Positions 50,901 through 60,339 of a DNA stretch of 64,000 nucleotides are shown piece by piece. The notes below the pieces were generated by a model that saw only the letters and a list, made by a program, of their open reading frames with translations, was not told the DNA's origin and searched no databases. The stretch comes from Ophiura sarsii (Eukaryota > Echinodermata > Ophiuroidea > Amphilepidida > Ophiuridae). The stretch covers positions 52,305,625 to 52,369,624 of the forward strand of contig CM069446.1 in assembly GCA_035610835.1 (NCBI GenBank), written 5' to 3'. The first letter of the stretch is position 1, and the number at the start of each line of letters is the position of its first letter. The translations under genes were made by a program, and so were the position numbers.

Positions 50901-53900
50901 GTCACTTACACTAACACTATCACTGTCTTCAACCTGTATCAACATATATAAAGGATAAAGTAAATTAACAGCTGGAGGCCGTCTGACTTCCACCTTCTAA
51001 TACAATGGTATACAGGGTGTATCAAAAAAATTAGGACACTTTTTGATGATGGTTTAAATCCTTGTTAAATCACTGAAGCATGACCAATTTTTATTTCAAT
51101 GTAAAGTACAACCGATAAAGATAAAATCCTGAAGAGATGAGAAAAATCCATCATTAATTAAGGAAATTGTGACCTATTAGGCAAGGCAATCTATTTTGTA
51201 GTATGTACAATGGTCATTCACACAGTAACAGTAGAGTAACATAAACGCGCACACTATTTATGCCAATATCATCGTAATGAACCATCTACAGTGGGTTCGA
51301 GAACTTTTTTGATTTGCACAGAATATGCATGCATCTGATTTGTGGATTATTTATTTAGCCAGTATTGATTTGTGCCAGAATTAAATGGATTACCAAACTA
51401 ATCTTTGCTATTGACTGACAGATTATTTTCTATGTTTATAATTATTGTAACGTATTGAAACGTAAACCATGCTATTTACTGGTCTATACATGTAAATCCC
51501 ATTGTACAAACCAGTAAATGACATGGTTTACGCAAATTATGCTAGTTTTCTTATTTTTCATCGGATTGATCTCATATTTTCAGGATATCATAATAATTAA
51601 TTGGGCTTTACATTGAGACTAAATTGGTCATGGTCCAGTGATTACAACAAGTATTACACCGCCATGAAAAAGTGTCCTATTTTTTTTTGATACACCCTGT
51701 AGATAGGCAGAACTTTGTCACAGATATGAAAAGAAGTTGAATCCCAACTAAATATTTTATTCAAAAAATCAAGGGTCTTTAAGAGGAAAAAACAGAGGAC
51801 TGAATTGAAGTCACATCAATTGTCCTACTTGCAGCTGGATTTCCTTAAAGACCCTTGTTTAACAAGCCTTTCCTTGCACTAATGTCAATGGGATCATGTA
51901 GACACATGACAAAAATCAGTGGTCATATTATGATAATGAAGCATGCTGGTACTGCACAACAAATCTTCTTTGGCATTGACTGCAGCTAATCACTTTCTTT
52001 ATTGTAGAATAAATTGGCTTTTATTGAAGCTGACACTGCATTTGCTATCTACGGAAAGGTAAGGGAGTGCTTGGTCAGAAATATTTTTTGGTGTCTTTGT
52101 AAGAGCACGAGTATTTGATATGTTGGAGAGATAATGCATGCGCAATTGATCATGTATTATAACGCCTATCCTATTCCATTATAAAGGCAGTGACCTAGTC
52201 ATGTGATCAATTGGGCATGTGTTAGCTCCTCCTATACAAGTTGCAGTGTTGCTGAAAACCCTTAGCCAGAGTTAGTTGTAGTTGGCTCCTCAACGAATGG
52301 ACAAGGTGGTGGTTTTTGGCACCACTCAACGTTATGATTAAATACTAATCTCTCGTAGGTCGGAATCTATGTATGGAGATTGCCGAGCCTAAGCCAATAA
52401 AGCAGTAACATGAATAAATGAGAAGTCGTTACGTGTTTAATATGTGTGGAGTTCCGAGCCCAGGCATTCTGTAGATATTCAGTTAGGATGGCAGTTTAAA
52501 AGAAAGAACGCCATCCTACTGAGCGTCTCACATCTTGACTTTTTTGACCCCCTTTACAAACCGGAAAATCCCTCTTAACACTTTCCACGCGGCAGGCGTC
52601 TGCAGACTACATTCCAAAATGTCTCAAACTATTTTAAAAATGTCAAAATTGTTAAATTTCATAACCATATTTGGAATCACCATGTGAAATGCATTGAAAT
52701 AAGTACAAACAAGCTTCGTATTGGTTCAGTAATCCTTGAGATAGACTTTGAAAATTGGGAAAGGTTTCTGAAAATCTGGGTTTTTTTATGTGGTAAAACC
52801 AATAGCTGCGTGGAAAGTGTTAACAAAGTCAAAATGTTTTTTGACCCCACCCCTCGGTTCAAATGGGTTTGTTTCTGGGGGATGGGGCTGATGAATCGTT
52901 GGATTAGGAACAAAGTGCCCCTTTTTGGCAACTTCAAACTTTGTTGGCACCCTCATTTTGCCAAAGTATTTCTGAACACTCCAGGGTTTTGTTGATGTTA
53001 AAAGCTGCATCCAGATCATAAATGTGCGAACATGATATGCATGCATTGTGCTTCAGAATTGACCAATCAGGATATGTGGTCATCTTTGAATTTGGGGGGT
53101 ATGCGCTTCCAAGTTTATGCATGTACGCACGCATTGTTGGAATTATGTAGTGAAATTATGTCCATTTCAATGATTTCAATTTACCTCCATGTCAACCCAG
53201 TCCTCATCATCTTCATCTTCATCTCCACATGTTACTTCACCTCGAACCATACCTGATAAGGGAGCCTGTATAACAAAATGATCGCAATACATGGTAAGTA
53301 CAATATAGGAGAGAGCGGAGAGTGTTAGCCCCATTTTCATCATAAAAAGGATTTGTACAGATTTTTTTTGGGATTTTTACAGTTATATCAAAGACCCAAC
53401 TTGAGACTGAGAGGTCTATTCTTTTTTTCGTCACCTAAGCTTTTCTTTATATTTTTCAAGACATTTTACTACAAAACCTGACAAGATGATGGGTCACAGA
53501 TAATTGTTTTAATTATTATTTTGGTATGAAAAGTATCATTACATGATGAATAATACATTTTCACTGTCCTTATAATACATGTTTACAATAAATAATGTAA
53601 TCACACAAATTGAGTTATATAGGCTTAAAAACTTACCTGCATATTCTCCTGTAGCTCCAATCTGTCCTTCCACATTTTGGTCTTCGCATCGTACCCCTCA
53701 CACAGAGTGTCAATCACTTTCAAAGTAGTAGATCTTGCTGTGACTAGTCCAAAAAGCTGCAGCCGCCTAAACATCTGAAATGATAAATGAAAATAGTAAT
53801 GTTAAAGTACATAGTAGGCCTAAAACACCATATTATTACTTCACTTCAAATGCGCTGTGGGGTTCTGTTTTATAGGACAGATAATCTTCAATCTGCACAT

Positions 53901-56900
53901 AAATACACTTATCAAGTATCTTTGAGACGCAGTTTAGAACGCTGACCAGACGGTAATCACCAACGTCATTTTATAAAAATACTGCAAGTCACAACTCCGT
54001 AACATCCGCTCACTGAGTCTTTTTAAATCAAAACTGAAAACACATCTTTTTACATTGCCAGATGTTTAACTTATATATGACTCTGTATTATTATCATTTT
54101 GTCAAAACTTTTTATATTCTAATGTGCAATATTGTGTGACAATTCAGTCTGATTTGGACCTTCCATCCATTTCGGACGTATGATCTCTTTGTGTGCGTTC
54201 GTCCGATATGTCTGGGGAATCCGAACCAGACATTGCAGAGCTGGTACCTGCTTTCTCGCTCATTAATGTCATGTGCTTTTTTTTAAATCGTTTTTAGTCT
54301 GCATTCTTATCATGTATTTTTGGTATTTTGTGTTATTTTTCCTGTAAAGCGCTTTGTGTTATTTGTAAGGCGCTATATAAACACGGTATTATTATTATTA
54401 TTAATCCGTCCATCCGTTCAAAAGATACAGCTCCAGGAAAAAGGCTAACCAAAAAGGCTAACCAAAAGGCACACACAGACGGACGGACACACATGACATG
54501 ATGACAAATTCATGGGATAAAAATGAGAATTCATGGCATACCATATACCTGATTTTAAAGCATAAATAGATTCACAGTTAACTATAATGATACCCAACAA
54601 ATATACTGTAATACGATTAAACCCTTGTTATTATTTTGGACTGATTGTGATGTAATATAATAATTACCAAACTTTTGAGTTGTCCTTTCCACAATAAAAG
54701 TCCAATAAGTTTTTGGAATGAATTGCATCTGCTATTCCGACTTTGAAGAAGGAGGGAGGCTGCAGCCAGCACTCTAGGCGGTGCTAGGTGTCTTTTTCTC
54801 GGACTAGTCACAGCAGTAAGAATAGCTACCAGGCCTGGACATTTGTCTTGGAGCTCCTGGTAGCTATCCTTGATGTTCTTTTGAATGTTGCCCTTAGATG
54901 TAGTTGTTTGGCAGTAATATCTGTATTTGAGGAGAAAAAAATAGAAGAAAAATAATATCTGGAGCTGAGACTAGTATACCTATACTAGTCTCAGATCTGG
55001 AGGTCATTGACATCGAGAGTTCAGCCAACATACTCAGAAGAGTTGGAGTGAAAGTGTCTGTTAACACAAGTTATAGTCTTATATGCTATTTTGTATCCAA
55101 CTTATTGACCATGAAATTGGTGTAACATAATAAAATTGATGATGTGCCACTTCTACAGAAAGAATCATGAAACCGATACTAACTTGTTCTTCCAATGGGC
55201 ATCAATCCGTCTTGAAACATTAGGGGGATCGAGGCATTCGGTCTGACTTTTATTCAGTTCTGCTTGGCTACACAGACACTCATTCTATTATTTAAACCTA
55301 TTCAATTGCAATACAAAAGAATTATGATTGCATAACATTTGCTATGAGCCTAAGACCACATCAAATCGATGGAAGATTTGTATATCTCTGGAGTATAAAC
55401 CTTTCTATTCATTGTGAACTGTAAAGTGGCACAACATCAATTTTAGGTAGCTTAGTTAATTGGTCATATCTCAGGATTGACAAAACCAAATCAAATGAAA
55501 TAAATAGCATATCAAAGCTAAGCGCTTATAGTCGATCAATATGTATAAAAATGATACACCAATTTCTAGAAATTCATGGTCATTAAGTAGGTAAACAGGT
55601 GCACAGGTTCTTTTTGGACACCCTGTATATATGCAGCAATAGAAATACCCACATGTATTGGTTTGACTATGAACTACACACTTTGTTGACCTAGAATATT
55701 TCTAACCATTATGCAGCTACCATCTATGTACTAACCCAACTTTTACAAAAATAAATAAATCAGTTGAAAAAGTGGTTCTACATGTAGCGGGAATCAAATC
55801 ATGGACCTTTGCATTGTGAAGCATGTAAGTCAACCCCTAGTCTAGCGAGGGTTGAACTGGCCAAGACATGATTTTAAACGCTCTCATTATTTAGAGAATA
55901 AAAAACATAGTTCTTAGCTGTTTTGCTATAGACGATGGTCTTATAATGTATAGGCTGTACCATATTTGGAGTCGTGTATGCTCGCCGCAGGCGGCCATAC
56001 ATTCCCACCTGTGTTTGAAACTCCCGGGCATTAATCTGATTTGAATATGAATGACCGTGTGTGAATTTTTCTGCCCACTTATAGAGTGGGTAGATATCAA
56101 GAGAATTAAGCGTTCCATGGACAGCTAAAAAAAGGGGTTCTTTTATTAAAACATACATAGCTCCTGATATAATTGATCGATTTCAATTATTTCTTTTGTC
56201 ATATGAGCGGAATAAGTTGCTCTTTGAATACATGTCAAATAACAAATATTTATTCCCGTACAACTTCTTTTTGACTCGCCCTGTAATTGCTACACATACC
56301 TGCTTTCCATTTTTATTCTTGTTGCCATAGCAGATGTAATTCCAGAACTACTAGAATAGTTGCTTGGCAATAATGCTGCAGATTTGGCAGCCCTAGTATA
56401 ATGGCTCGCACAGAGCCAGCGGACTGTGGTCTCTGCTTTTTTGGGGACTACAGTGGGAGCCATTTGACTACTAGTAACCTGTGATTAAAAAAAGAGAAAA
56501 ACAGGCACACAATTGTAAGATATTTTTTTGGCAAATGTTCTGTTAACAAAATTAAACATTGAAGAACAAATTACTAAGATTCTGAATGAGAGACCTGCAA
56601 TCTACATGTAAACCTTTAAAATCAACATGCCCACCTATACCAGTTGTTTTAAGGTAACTGTGAAGAATCAAAACATTTTCACTACTTTATAACCTATAAA
56701 AAAGTCTGAGGTCTCAAAGTAAAATATTTGATTCTTCACACCAACAAAATAAATTGAATCAAAGTCATTATTCTGATTTTGAATCTATAATTAATAATTG
56801 AACAAAAACATGCAATGCAGCACAGAGATGATCACATCCAAACTGATTACGCTACGACTGTGCGCGCTTCACACAATGTACACATTACACTGCTTTAATA

Positions 56901-58985
56901 TGTTTGTTCAATTATAAACCTGACTATATTACATCCTAAGCATGCCTTTGCCTATACAAGTAGGTCGGCCCGGAATGATGTCACATATATTGCGCTGCAT
57001 ACGTACGTTGCGTGAAGCGCCCACAGCCATAAGCGTGATAAAAATCGGGCATGAGTATAAGTATCATTCTTTGTGTTGCGTGCATGTTGTTTGTTCAATT
57101 ATTAATTTGACTATAGGAACAATCTTGTGCACAGCAGCCTTGATGATCTTCCCGCATCGCATAGCGTTTCGGCCTGTAACCATTTTCAACATGGACCCAC
57201 CATATACATACAACTTGCGACATTTTACGCTCAATTTTCATAGCCCTAGTGCACGTAATACAGTAATACTGAAGCGATTGAACAGCAGCCACAAGAAGCT
57301 GGAGTCCAAATGAACAATGACAGCCATATATTTCCACTTTTACAACAAGTGTTTCAAAAGCAAAACATTCCATGCACGCACTCAACGCTGAGCGTTGCGC
57401 ACTTGATTCGCAGTAGGCGCAATGAGCAGTCGCCTTAATTGATTGATCTGCGCAAGTTGTTTTCACCAGCATTTGATTGTTTTCACCGGCATGACGTAGG
57501 TCCGCCCCAACCGGCTTAGCCTACTATAGTCGGATTTATAATTGACTAACACTTTCAAGCAGCGTATTGCGTACAATCCGTGATAAGCGCGCCCAGCTAT
57601 TAGCGTGATAATTTCGGACGTGATCATCTTTATGCTGTCTGCGTGTTGTTCGTTCAATTATTAATTTGACTTTAGTAAGCTATAGCCCCTAGGTAAATTA
57701 ATAATTGAACGAACACAACTAAGCAGCGTATCGCGTACATTGCGTGAAGCGCGCACAACCATTCGCGTGATAATTTCGGGCGCGATTTGTACTGCGTTCG
57801 CGTTGGTTGTTCAATTATTAATTTACCTAGGGCTAGGCCTAAATAGTCATATTAAATTTACAGTCACGCTGGTTTTATTTAAAATTAAAGCTTAACTTTT
57901 AAGCCAAAGGCTATTATTAAAGCCTTAGTAGGCCTAAGGCTATATATGATAAGAATGATCATGAATGAATGAATGCTAAACGACTCATCATCATGATGAC
58001 AATTTCGAGTGAATGGCCGGTCGGTGCTGTGACTGTGAGAAACTCTTTTGGATGATTGATGCATCATAATTCAAACCAATGTAGACGTGATATCAGTTAT
58101 TATCACCCTAAATATTTGTTGAGATTGTCCTCTCTGTCTCACCTTACCTTTTTTACCGTTACGCCTACAGGCGGTTATCTTTCATTACCGGGAGAGTAAA
58201 CGACTTGGAATGTGTCCAGGTGCTGACTTTAATTAGACACATTCCATGTCGTTTACTCTCATCGACTCTCCAGGACCGTGGAATGTGTCCAAGTGCTGAT
58301 AGTGATACCACTTTACCAGCACCTATCAGCACCTGGACACATTCCACGTCGTTTACTCTCCACTTGACCTCCATTTTTAAATGTATTTGTAAAAATGGTA
58401 ACGAATGCGTGACTGTGTGAACTGAAATACGGTGAATAACTTAAACACGGAACTGTCAAACATGTCAAAGGGGAGGCGGAGTTTGGAAAAAGTAAACAAA
58501 CAAAACATCAGTTTCGCGACTCTCCGAGTCTGACGCGATAGCCGGCAGAAAAGGCTGTACACTTACAGTAGGCCTACCATTTTCACCTTTTCATGGAGCC
58601 CCCGGGATGGAGCCCCGCATGTAAAATTATTTATTTAACTAAATACTACCCTTACCACCATTCTGTCAGGGTTTCGTTTTCTCTTTTTTGTTTTAGGAGC
58701 TGCGACGGCCCCGTCTGCATCACTTTCCTCATCATCAGCAGCAGCGGCACCATCCTCTCGTTTCCTGCCATCCAGAGCTTGCAATTGCTTCGTTAAGCTC
58801 TGGATGGAATTGAAGCATTTGACACATACACAAAAGGCATCGTTTAAATGCACTCTATAAATTCTGTTATATACATTCAAGATATTGTCTTTTATCCATC
58901 TTCTCCTGTTTTGATTAGCACGAACAAGTTTATTGTTTACACGGAGAAACACGGATCCGCAGTGGTGACAGCAGCAGTCATCCAT
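40905..58985 (-). CDS. DUF6589-like protein, 13 or more coding exons (transposase-like)
   Basis: Joining 58985-58656, 56478-56300, 54920-54668, 53774-53637, 53265-53185, 50375-50277, 49847-49755, 49355-49284, 48284-48162, 45551-45300, 44488-44372, 43330-43076 and 41900-40905 gives 2988 nt, 995 residues, with no stop. All junctions are GT-AG and all but one are phase 0. The N-terminus has CHHC and CVCVKC pairs (zinc-finger-like, about 5-65), then KTKKRKR (likely nuclear signal). Residues 111-254 carry RNSRCNSFQKLIGLLLW. Residues 301-456 are acidic. The C-terminal half has FVIDNLNYREKVRH (470 region), HHITHQHQ, GGDGLTVQR (622), PEDWHEG, LHWRYDFVHFH (about 815) and GHNISLDIFLEFLNK (878), an order I know from DUF6589 proteins. 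D470, D622 and E878 are my candidates for a DDE-type triad. DNA binding and transposase-like catalysis are inferred. The start ATG at 58985 has A at -3 and G at +4. Confidence 0.82.
42410..42754. mobile_element. hAT-type MITE in an intron of the DUF6589-like gene
   Basis: CAGGGATAGC and GCGACCCCTG mark the ends, and CTTACGAA is duplicated exactly at 42402-42409 and 42755-42762. It is 345 bp and noncoding, with AAGGGGTCC-rich subterminal repeats. Confidence 0.8.
43076..43330 (-). CDS. DUF6589-like gene exon (GDGLT region)
   Basis: 85 codons, phase 0, from NKLGILEKDEMNLGD to GVIILQ. It contains GGDGLTVQRGYSAQ and PEDRLKGLIPKPEDWH, which match the family's GDxLT...RL...DWH pattern. The acceptor is ATTTCATTTTAG and the donor GTAAGG. 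Confidence 0.88.
43591..43708 (+). repeat. Dispersed repeat shared with 32441-32566
   Basis: Second copy of the repeat described at 32441-32566, with a few substitutions and one short deletion. Confidence 0.8.
44372..44488 (-). CDS. DUF6589-like gene exon (HHITHQHQ)
   Basis: 39 codons, phase 0, VLIGRIGVVYIPCMKVL through MVKSDV. The acceptor is AATTATAACAG and the donor GTAAGC. The HI-x-H segment followed by KS matches the family. Confidence 0.85.
44696..44984. mobile_element. MITE with long G/C-run ends
   Basis: CCGGGGGGGGTGGGTACTC is mirrored by GAGTACCCCC followed by a C run and GGG. GAAGGAAC is duplicated at 44688-44695 and 44985-44992. At 289 bp it is noncoding. It contains two TTTTCGCGAAAATAGACCT copies. 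Confidence 0.75.
45300..45551 (-). CDS. DUF6589-like gene exon (FVIDNLN)
   Basis: 84 codons, phase 0, VSPALHPSFQFVIDNLNY through SLKQELQ. IDNLNYREKVRH matches the family's DN-x-N...RVRH segment and carries the first candidate catalytic aspartate. The donor is GTAATT. Confidence 0.88.
46611..47035 (-). mobile_element. LINE/SINE 3'-tail-like repeat
   Basis: Going right from an (AAT)n tract: TTTATGTAGCGCCTTTTCCA, then CCCGGAGTACCCGGAGAAAA near 46876. The GCGCC...(ATT)n tail resembles the one at 54340-54405 in the opposite orientation. No coding part was recognised. Confidence 0.5.
47268..47650. repeat. Repeat related to the RecQ intron 1 segment at 31545-31640
   Basis: Shared phrases include AGACAAATCAATGCACG and AAGTGCATTGA, with CACTTTCAATGCACTCCGCG in place of the related segment near 31600. 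The element limits are unclear. Confidence 0.5.
48162..48284 (-). CDS. DUF6589-like gene exon (acidic)
   Basis: 41 codons, phase 0, ESDGSIMEEVGEEEVEADED through VIFDINYNG. The acceptor is ATGTTTCTCAG and the donor GTAAGT. The acidic run links the N-terminal half to the DUF6589-like core. Confidence 0.85.
48699..49255. mobile_element. Tc1/mariner-type MITE, copy B
   Basis: Same family as 30398-30962 but in reverse orientation, with TA on both sides. It is 557 bp and lies in an intron of the DUF6589-like gene. One end (CATTCATC) has diverged from CAGTCATC. Confidence 0.88.
49284..49355 (-). CDS. DUF6589-like gene exon
   Basis: 24 codons, phase 0, GLIYEDGDDAVQPDVTPVVD through DQND. The acceptor is CTTTCAATAG and the donor GTAAGC. 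Acidic and probably unstructured. Confidence 0.75.
49755..49847 (-). CDS. DUF6589-like gene, acidic exon copy a
   Basis: 31 codons, phase 0, VEDSDSISVSDSDGYSAHGL through TDHAY, donor GTATGTTG. An internal GTAAGTGAC after 24 nt could act as an alternative donor that keeps frame. Confidence 0.75.
50277..50375 (-). CDS. DUF6589-like gene, acidic exon copy b
   Basis: 33 codons, phase 0. It is copy a plus one extra SD pair (SVSDSDSDGYS). It has the same splice signals and the same internal GTAAGT. Confidence 0.75.
50812..50933 (-). pseudogene. Acidic exon copy c, disrupted
   Basis: It starts in frame as VEDSDSVSVSDSDG, then meets a TAA at 50889-50891 created by an insertion relative to copies a and b; its length of 122 nt would also shift the frame. 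If the internal GTAAGT donor is used, a 24-nt exon (50910-50933) remains in frame and avoids the stop; otherwise the copy must be skipped. Confidence 0.7.
51013..51699. mobile_element. Tc1/mariner-type MITE with internal hairpin
   Basis: The ends CAGGGTGTATCAAAAAAA and mirror are flanked by TA. The arms continue with TAGGACACTTTTT. A nested inverted pair (GTAAACCATG...CATGGTTTAC) lies at about 51462-51532. It is 687 bp, noncoding and intronic. Confidence 0.85.
52579..52819. mobile_element. piggyBac-like MITE (TTAA), copy 2
   Basis: TTAA flanks both ends; the ends are CACTTTCCACGCGGC and GCTGCGTGGAAAGTG. It is 241 bp and intronic, with the interior matching 37420-37658. Confidence 0.85.
53185..53265 (-). 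CDS. DUF6589-like gene exon (acidic start)
   Basis: 27 codons, phase 0, APLSGMVRGEVTCGDEDEDD through DMEV-type end (EDWVDME). The acceptor is TTTGTTATACAG and the donor GTAAAT. Confidence 0.78.
53637..53774 (-). CDS. DUF6589-like gene exon
   Basis: 46 codons, phase 0, MFRRLQLFGLVTARSTTLKV through LQENMQ. The acceptor is TTATCATTTCAG and the donor GTAAGT. Confidence 0.85.
53995..54410 (+). mobile_element. 3' end of a CR1/L2-type LINE
   Basis: The + strand reads RSLSLFKSKLKTHLFTLPDV and a stop at 54067-54069, a C-terminus typical of CR1/L2-like ORF2 proteins. A 3' UTR follows, ending in AAAGCGCTTTGTG, GGCGCTATATAAA and an (ATT)n tail. It is 5' truncated and lies in an intron of the minus-strand gene. 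Confidence 0.8.
54668..54920 (-). CDS. DUF6589-like gene exon (RNSRCNSFQKLIG)
   Basis: Takes over in phase 2 from the previous exon and ends in phase 0 at QLKSL. It contains PPRVLAAASLLLQSRNSRCN and a hydrophobic IGLLLW, matching the family's region upstream of the core. The acceptor is CTCAAATACAG and the donor GTAATT. Confidence 0.85.
56300..56478 (-). CDS. DUF6589-like gene exon 2
   Basis: 179 nt, VTSSQMAPTVVPKKAETTVR through TRIKMES. It ends with two bases of an arginine codon, the only non-phase-0 junction in the model. The acceptor is TTTAATCACAG and the donor GTATGT. Confidence 0.82.
57519..57832. mobile_element. Two adjacent small MITEs of the AATTGAAC family
   Basis: 57688-57832 is a clear inverted pair: CCTAGGTAAATTAATAATTG at the left and its mirror at the right, enclosing a CGCGTACATTGCGTGAAGCG segment. 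57519-57680 is a related copy (TATAGTCGGATTTATAATTG to TTCAATTATTAATTTGACT). A third relative spans about 56860-57115. Confidence 0.7.
58190..58360. repeat. Inverted repeat cluster in intron 1
   Basis: GAGAGTAAACGACTTGGAAT continuing to GTGTCCAGGTGCTGA is mirrored at 58326-58360 with one mismatch. Two partial copies lie between them (58235-58262 and 58276-58298). Confidence 0.8.
58656..58985 (-). CDS. DUF6589-like gene exon 1: zinc-finger-like N-terminus
   Basis: 110 codons from MDDCCCHHCGSVFLRVNN to RNPDRMV, donor GTAAGG. CxxC pairs about 46 residues apart (CHHC, CVKC) resemble ZAD-like or other treble-clef fingers; the family is not certain. An A-rich DDEESDAD segment and a KTKKRKR basic run follow. 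The open frame continues upstream only to a non-ATG codon, so ATG at 58985 is chosen. Confidence 0.8.
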
Positions 58986-59051
58986 GATTGATTGGCGTGC
59001 GTGACGAACAAGTTTTTCTTGAGCGGTCCGCGATACGCTATGAATATTCAA

Positions 59052-59540
59052 CAGCTAATACGTTACGTCACCATCCTTAAGTCCGGCACCAATCAAGCTG
59101 CTTGTTCTTCAGTCTTCAACACAGCACAGCTTCGCGTCCGTGCGCCATGTTAGGAGACTGAAGGATTCAGTCTAAGGAGATCATACCACGCAGCAGCAGT
59201 GAAGCAACGTAAAACTGGGGATCTAAAATTATTATTTTTATTTTCAACGAACGGAAATTAATTTTACGGTACTTTTCCGTGACGATGAAGCATATTTTTG
59301 GCCCACATTTTGACATGTTTGGTAAGTTTTACCAAATTAAATTTTGCGCGTATCATTTACGCGAATCAATTTGCAGATTCTGAGCCTGAATAATAATAAT
59401 AAGTGACGAGGAATCTTTATCAAACAAACATTGAAACAAAACAGTAAACAATACATTCCTAGCAGGTGTCCGAATTGTCCAGCCCTGGCAAATTTGCCAG
59501 TGGACTGGTAAATATGCCCGACTAAGTGGACATATTTGCC
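59052..59540. promoter_or_regulatory. Upstream region of the DUF6589-like gene
   Basis: About 300 bp beyond the start codon is moderately GC-rich with several CpG steps (59050-59160), compatible with a promoter or 5' UTR of the minus-strand gene. No TATA element or initiator could be assigned with confidence. Confidence 0.3.
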
Positions 59541-59544
59541 AGTA

Positions 59545-59885
59545 TTACAGTTAATCCAAAAGTAGCGCTTCCACACTAAAAATGGCATATTCTACCCTTC
59601 ATATATCAATTGTTTAACTCAATACCTAAATATTTTGTGTCGCTTCAAAAAAAATCTTGGTTGCGTTTTGCCAGAAAAATGATGAAATTTCAGTCATTTT
59701 GTGGCAAATGGATATTTACAGTTAATCCAAAGGTAGCGCTTCCACACACAAAATGGCATCTTCTATCCTTCATATATCGATAGCTGAACTTGATACCAAA
59801 ATATTTTGCGTCGCTTCAAAACAATTCATGGTTATGTTTTACGAGAAAAAAGATGCAATTTCAGTCATTTTTTGCAAAAACTATT
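59545..59885. repeat. Tandem duplication of a 171-bp unit
   Basis: TTACAGTTAATCCAAA(A/G)GTA starts at 59545 and 59716, and both copies continue with GCGCTTCCACAC, AAAATGGCAT and TTTTG(T/C)GTCGCTTCAAA. Confidence 0.85.
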
Positions 59886-60339
59886 TTTGAAATTTCATTT
59901 TCAAGCTTTTATTGAAAGTGCACTATTACATTAACAAACAGGGAATCCTCTACGCTTAGGGAAAAAGAAGAAAAAAATGTGTTGCCGGTTGCCCTCAAGT
60001 GCCAAAAATTTAAAATCGGGTCGGTCGGTCATTTTTGTTGTTGTTGTTTTTTGAAAATATTTTTCAATTATTTTATTTTATTTATTTTTTTGGCTGAAAA
60101 ATATATGCTTTATGTCAAGACAAAATTGGTATAGGCCCATGTCAATTGGACCAATGTTTCTAGTGTGACGATAGTCTAAAAAACATTTATAATTTAAGCT
60201 CACTTATTCATTTCAAGCAAGAAATAGTAACATTTAGACAAGCTTTTAATCAAATTTAAATCTAAAAAGAAAAAGAAACAATTTTAGGGTCGGTCGCTGA
60301 GGGCCTTATTGTGTACTTGGGGCCTTATTGTGTACTTAT

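Larger units (their letters stand above)
49585..51008 (-). repeat. Tandem triplication of a ~520-bp exon-bearing unit
   Basis: Unit starts (GAGCAACTCACTTCCGC) are at about 49585, 50105 and 50628. Each unit holds intron sequence, one short acidic exon and more intron. Units 1 and 2 are nearly identical. Unit 3 is more diverged, carries an insertion inside the exon, and its right part ends at the element starting at 51013. Confidence 0.92.

Noticed and set aside
55614..56285. Possible mariner-type element between two ACCCTGTA ends
   Set aside because: Both ends point the same way (CTTTTTGGACACCCTGTA and CTTTTTGACTCGCCCTGTA), so they are not inverted ends of one element.
58986..59051. N-terminal extension of exon 1 of the DUF6589-like gene
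   Set aside because: The upstream frame begins with a TTG codon; the ATG at 58985 has a good context and directly precedes the cysteine motif.
30000..59400. Terminal inverted repeats enclosing both the RecQ-like and DUF6589-like genes
   Set aside because: I looked for matching ends and flanking duplications by eye and found only the small MITE families, which have their own ends.
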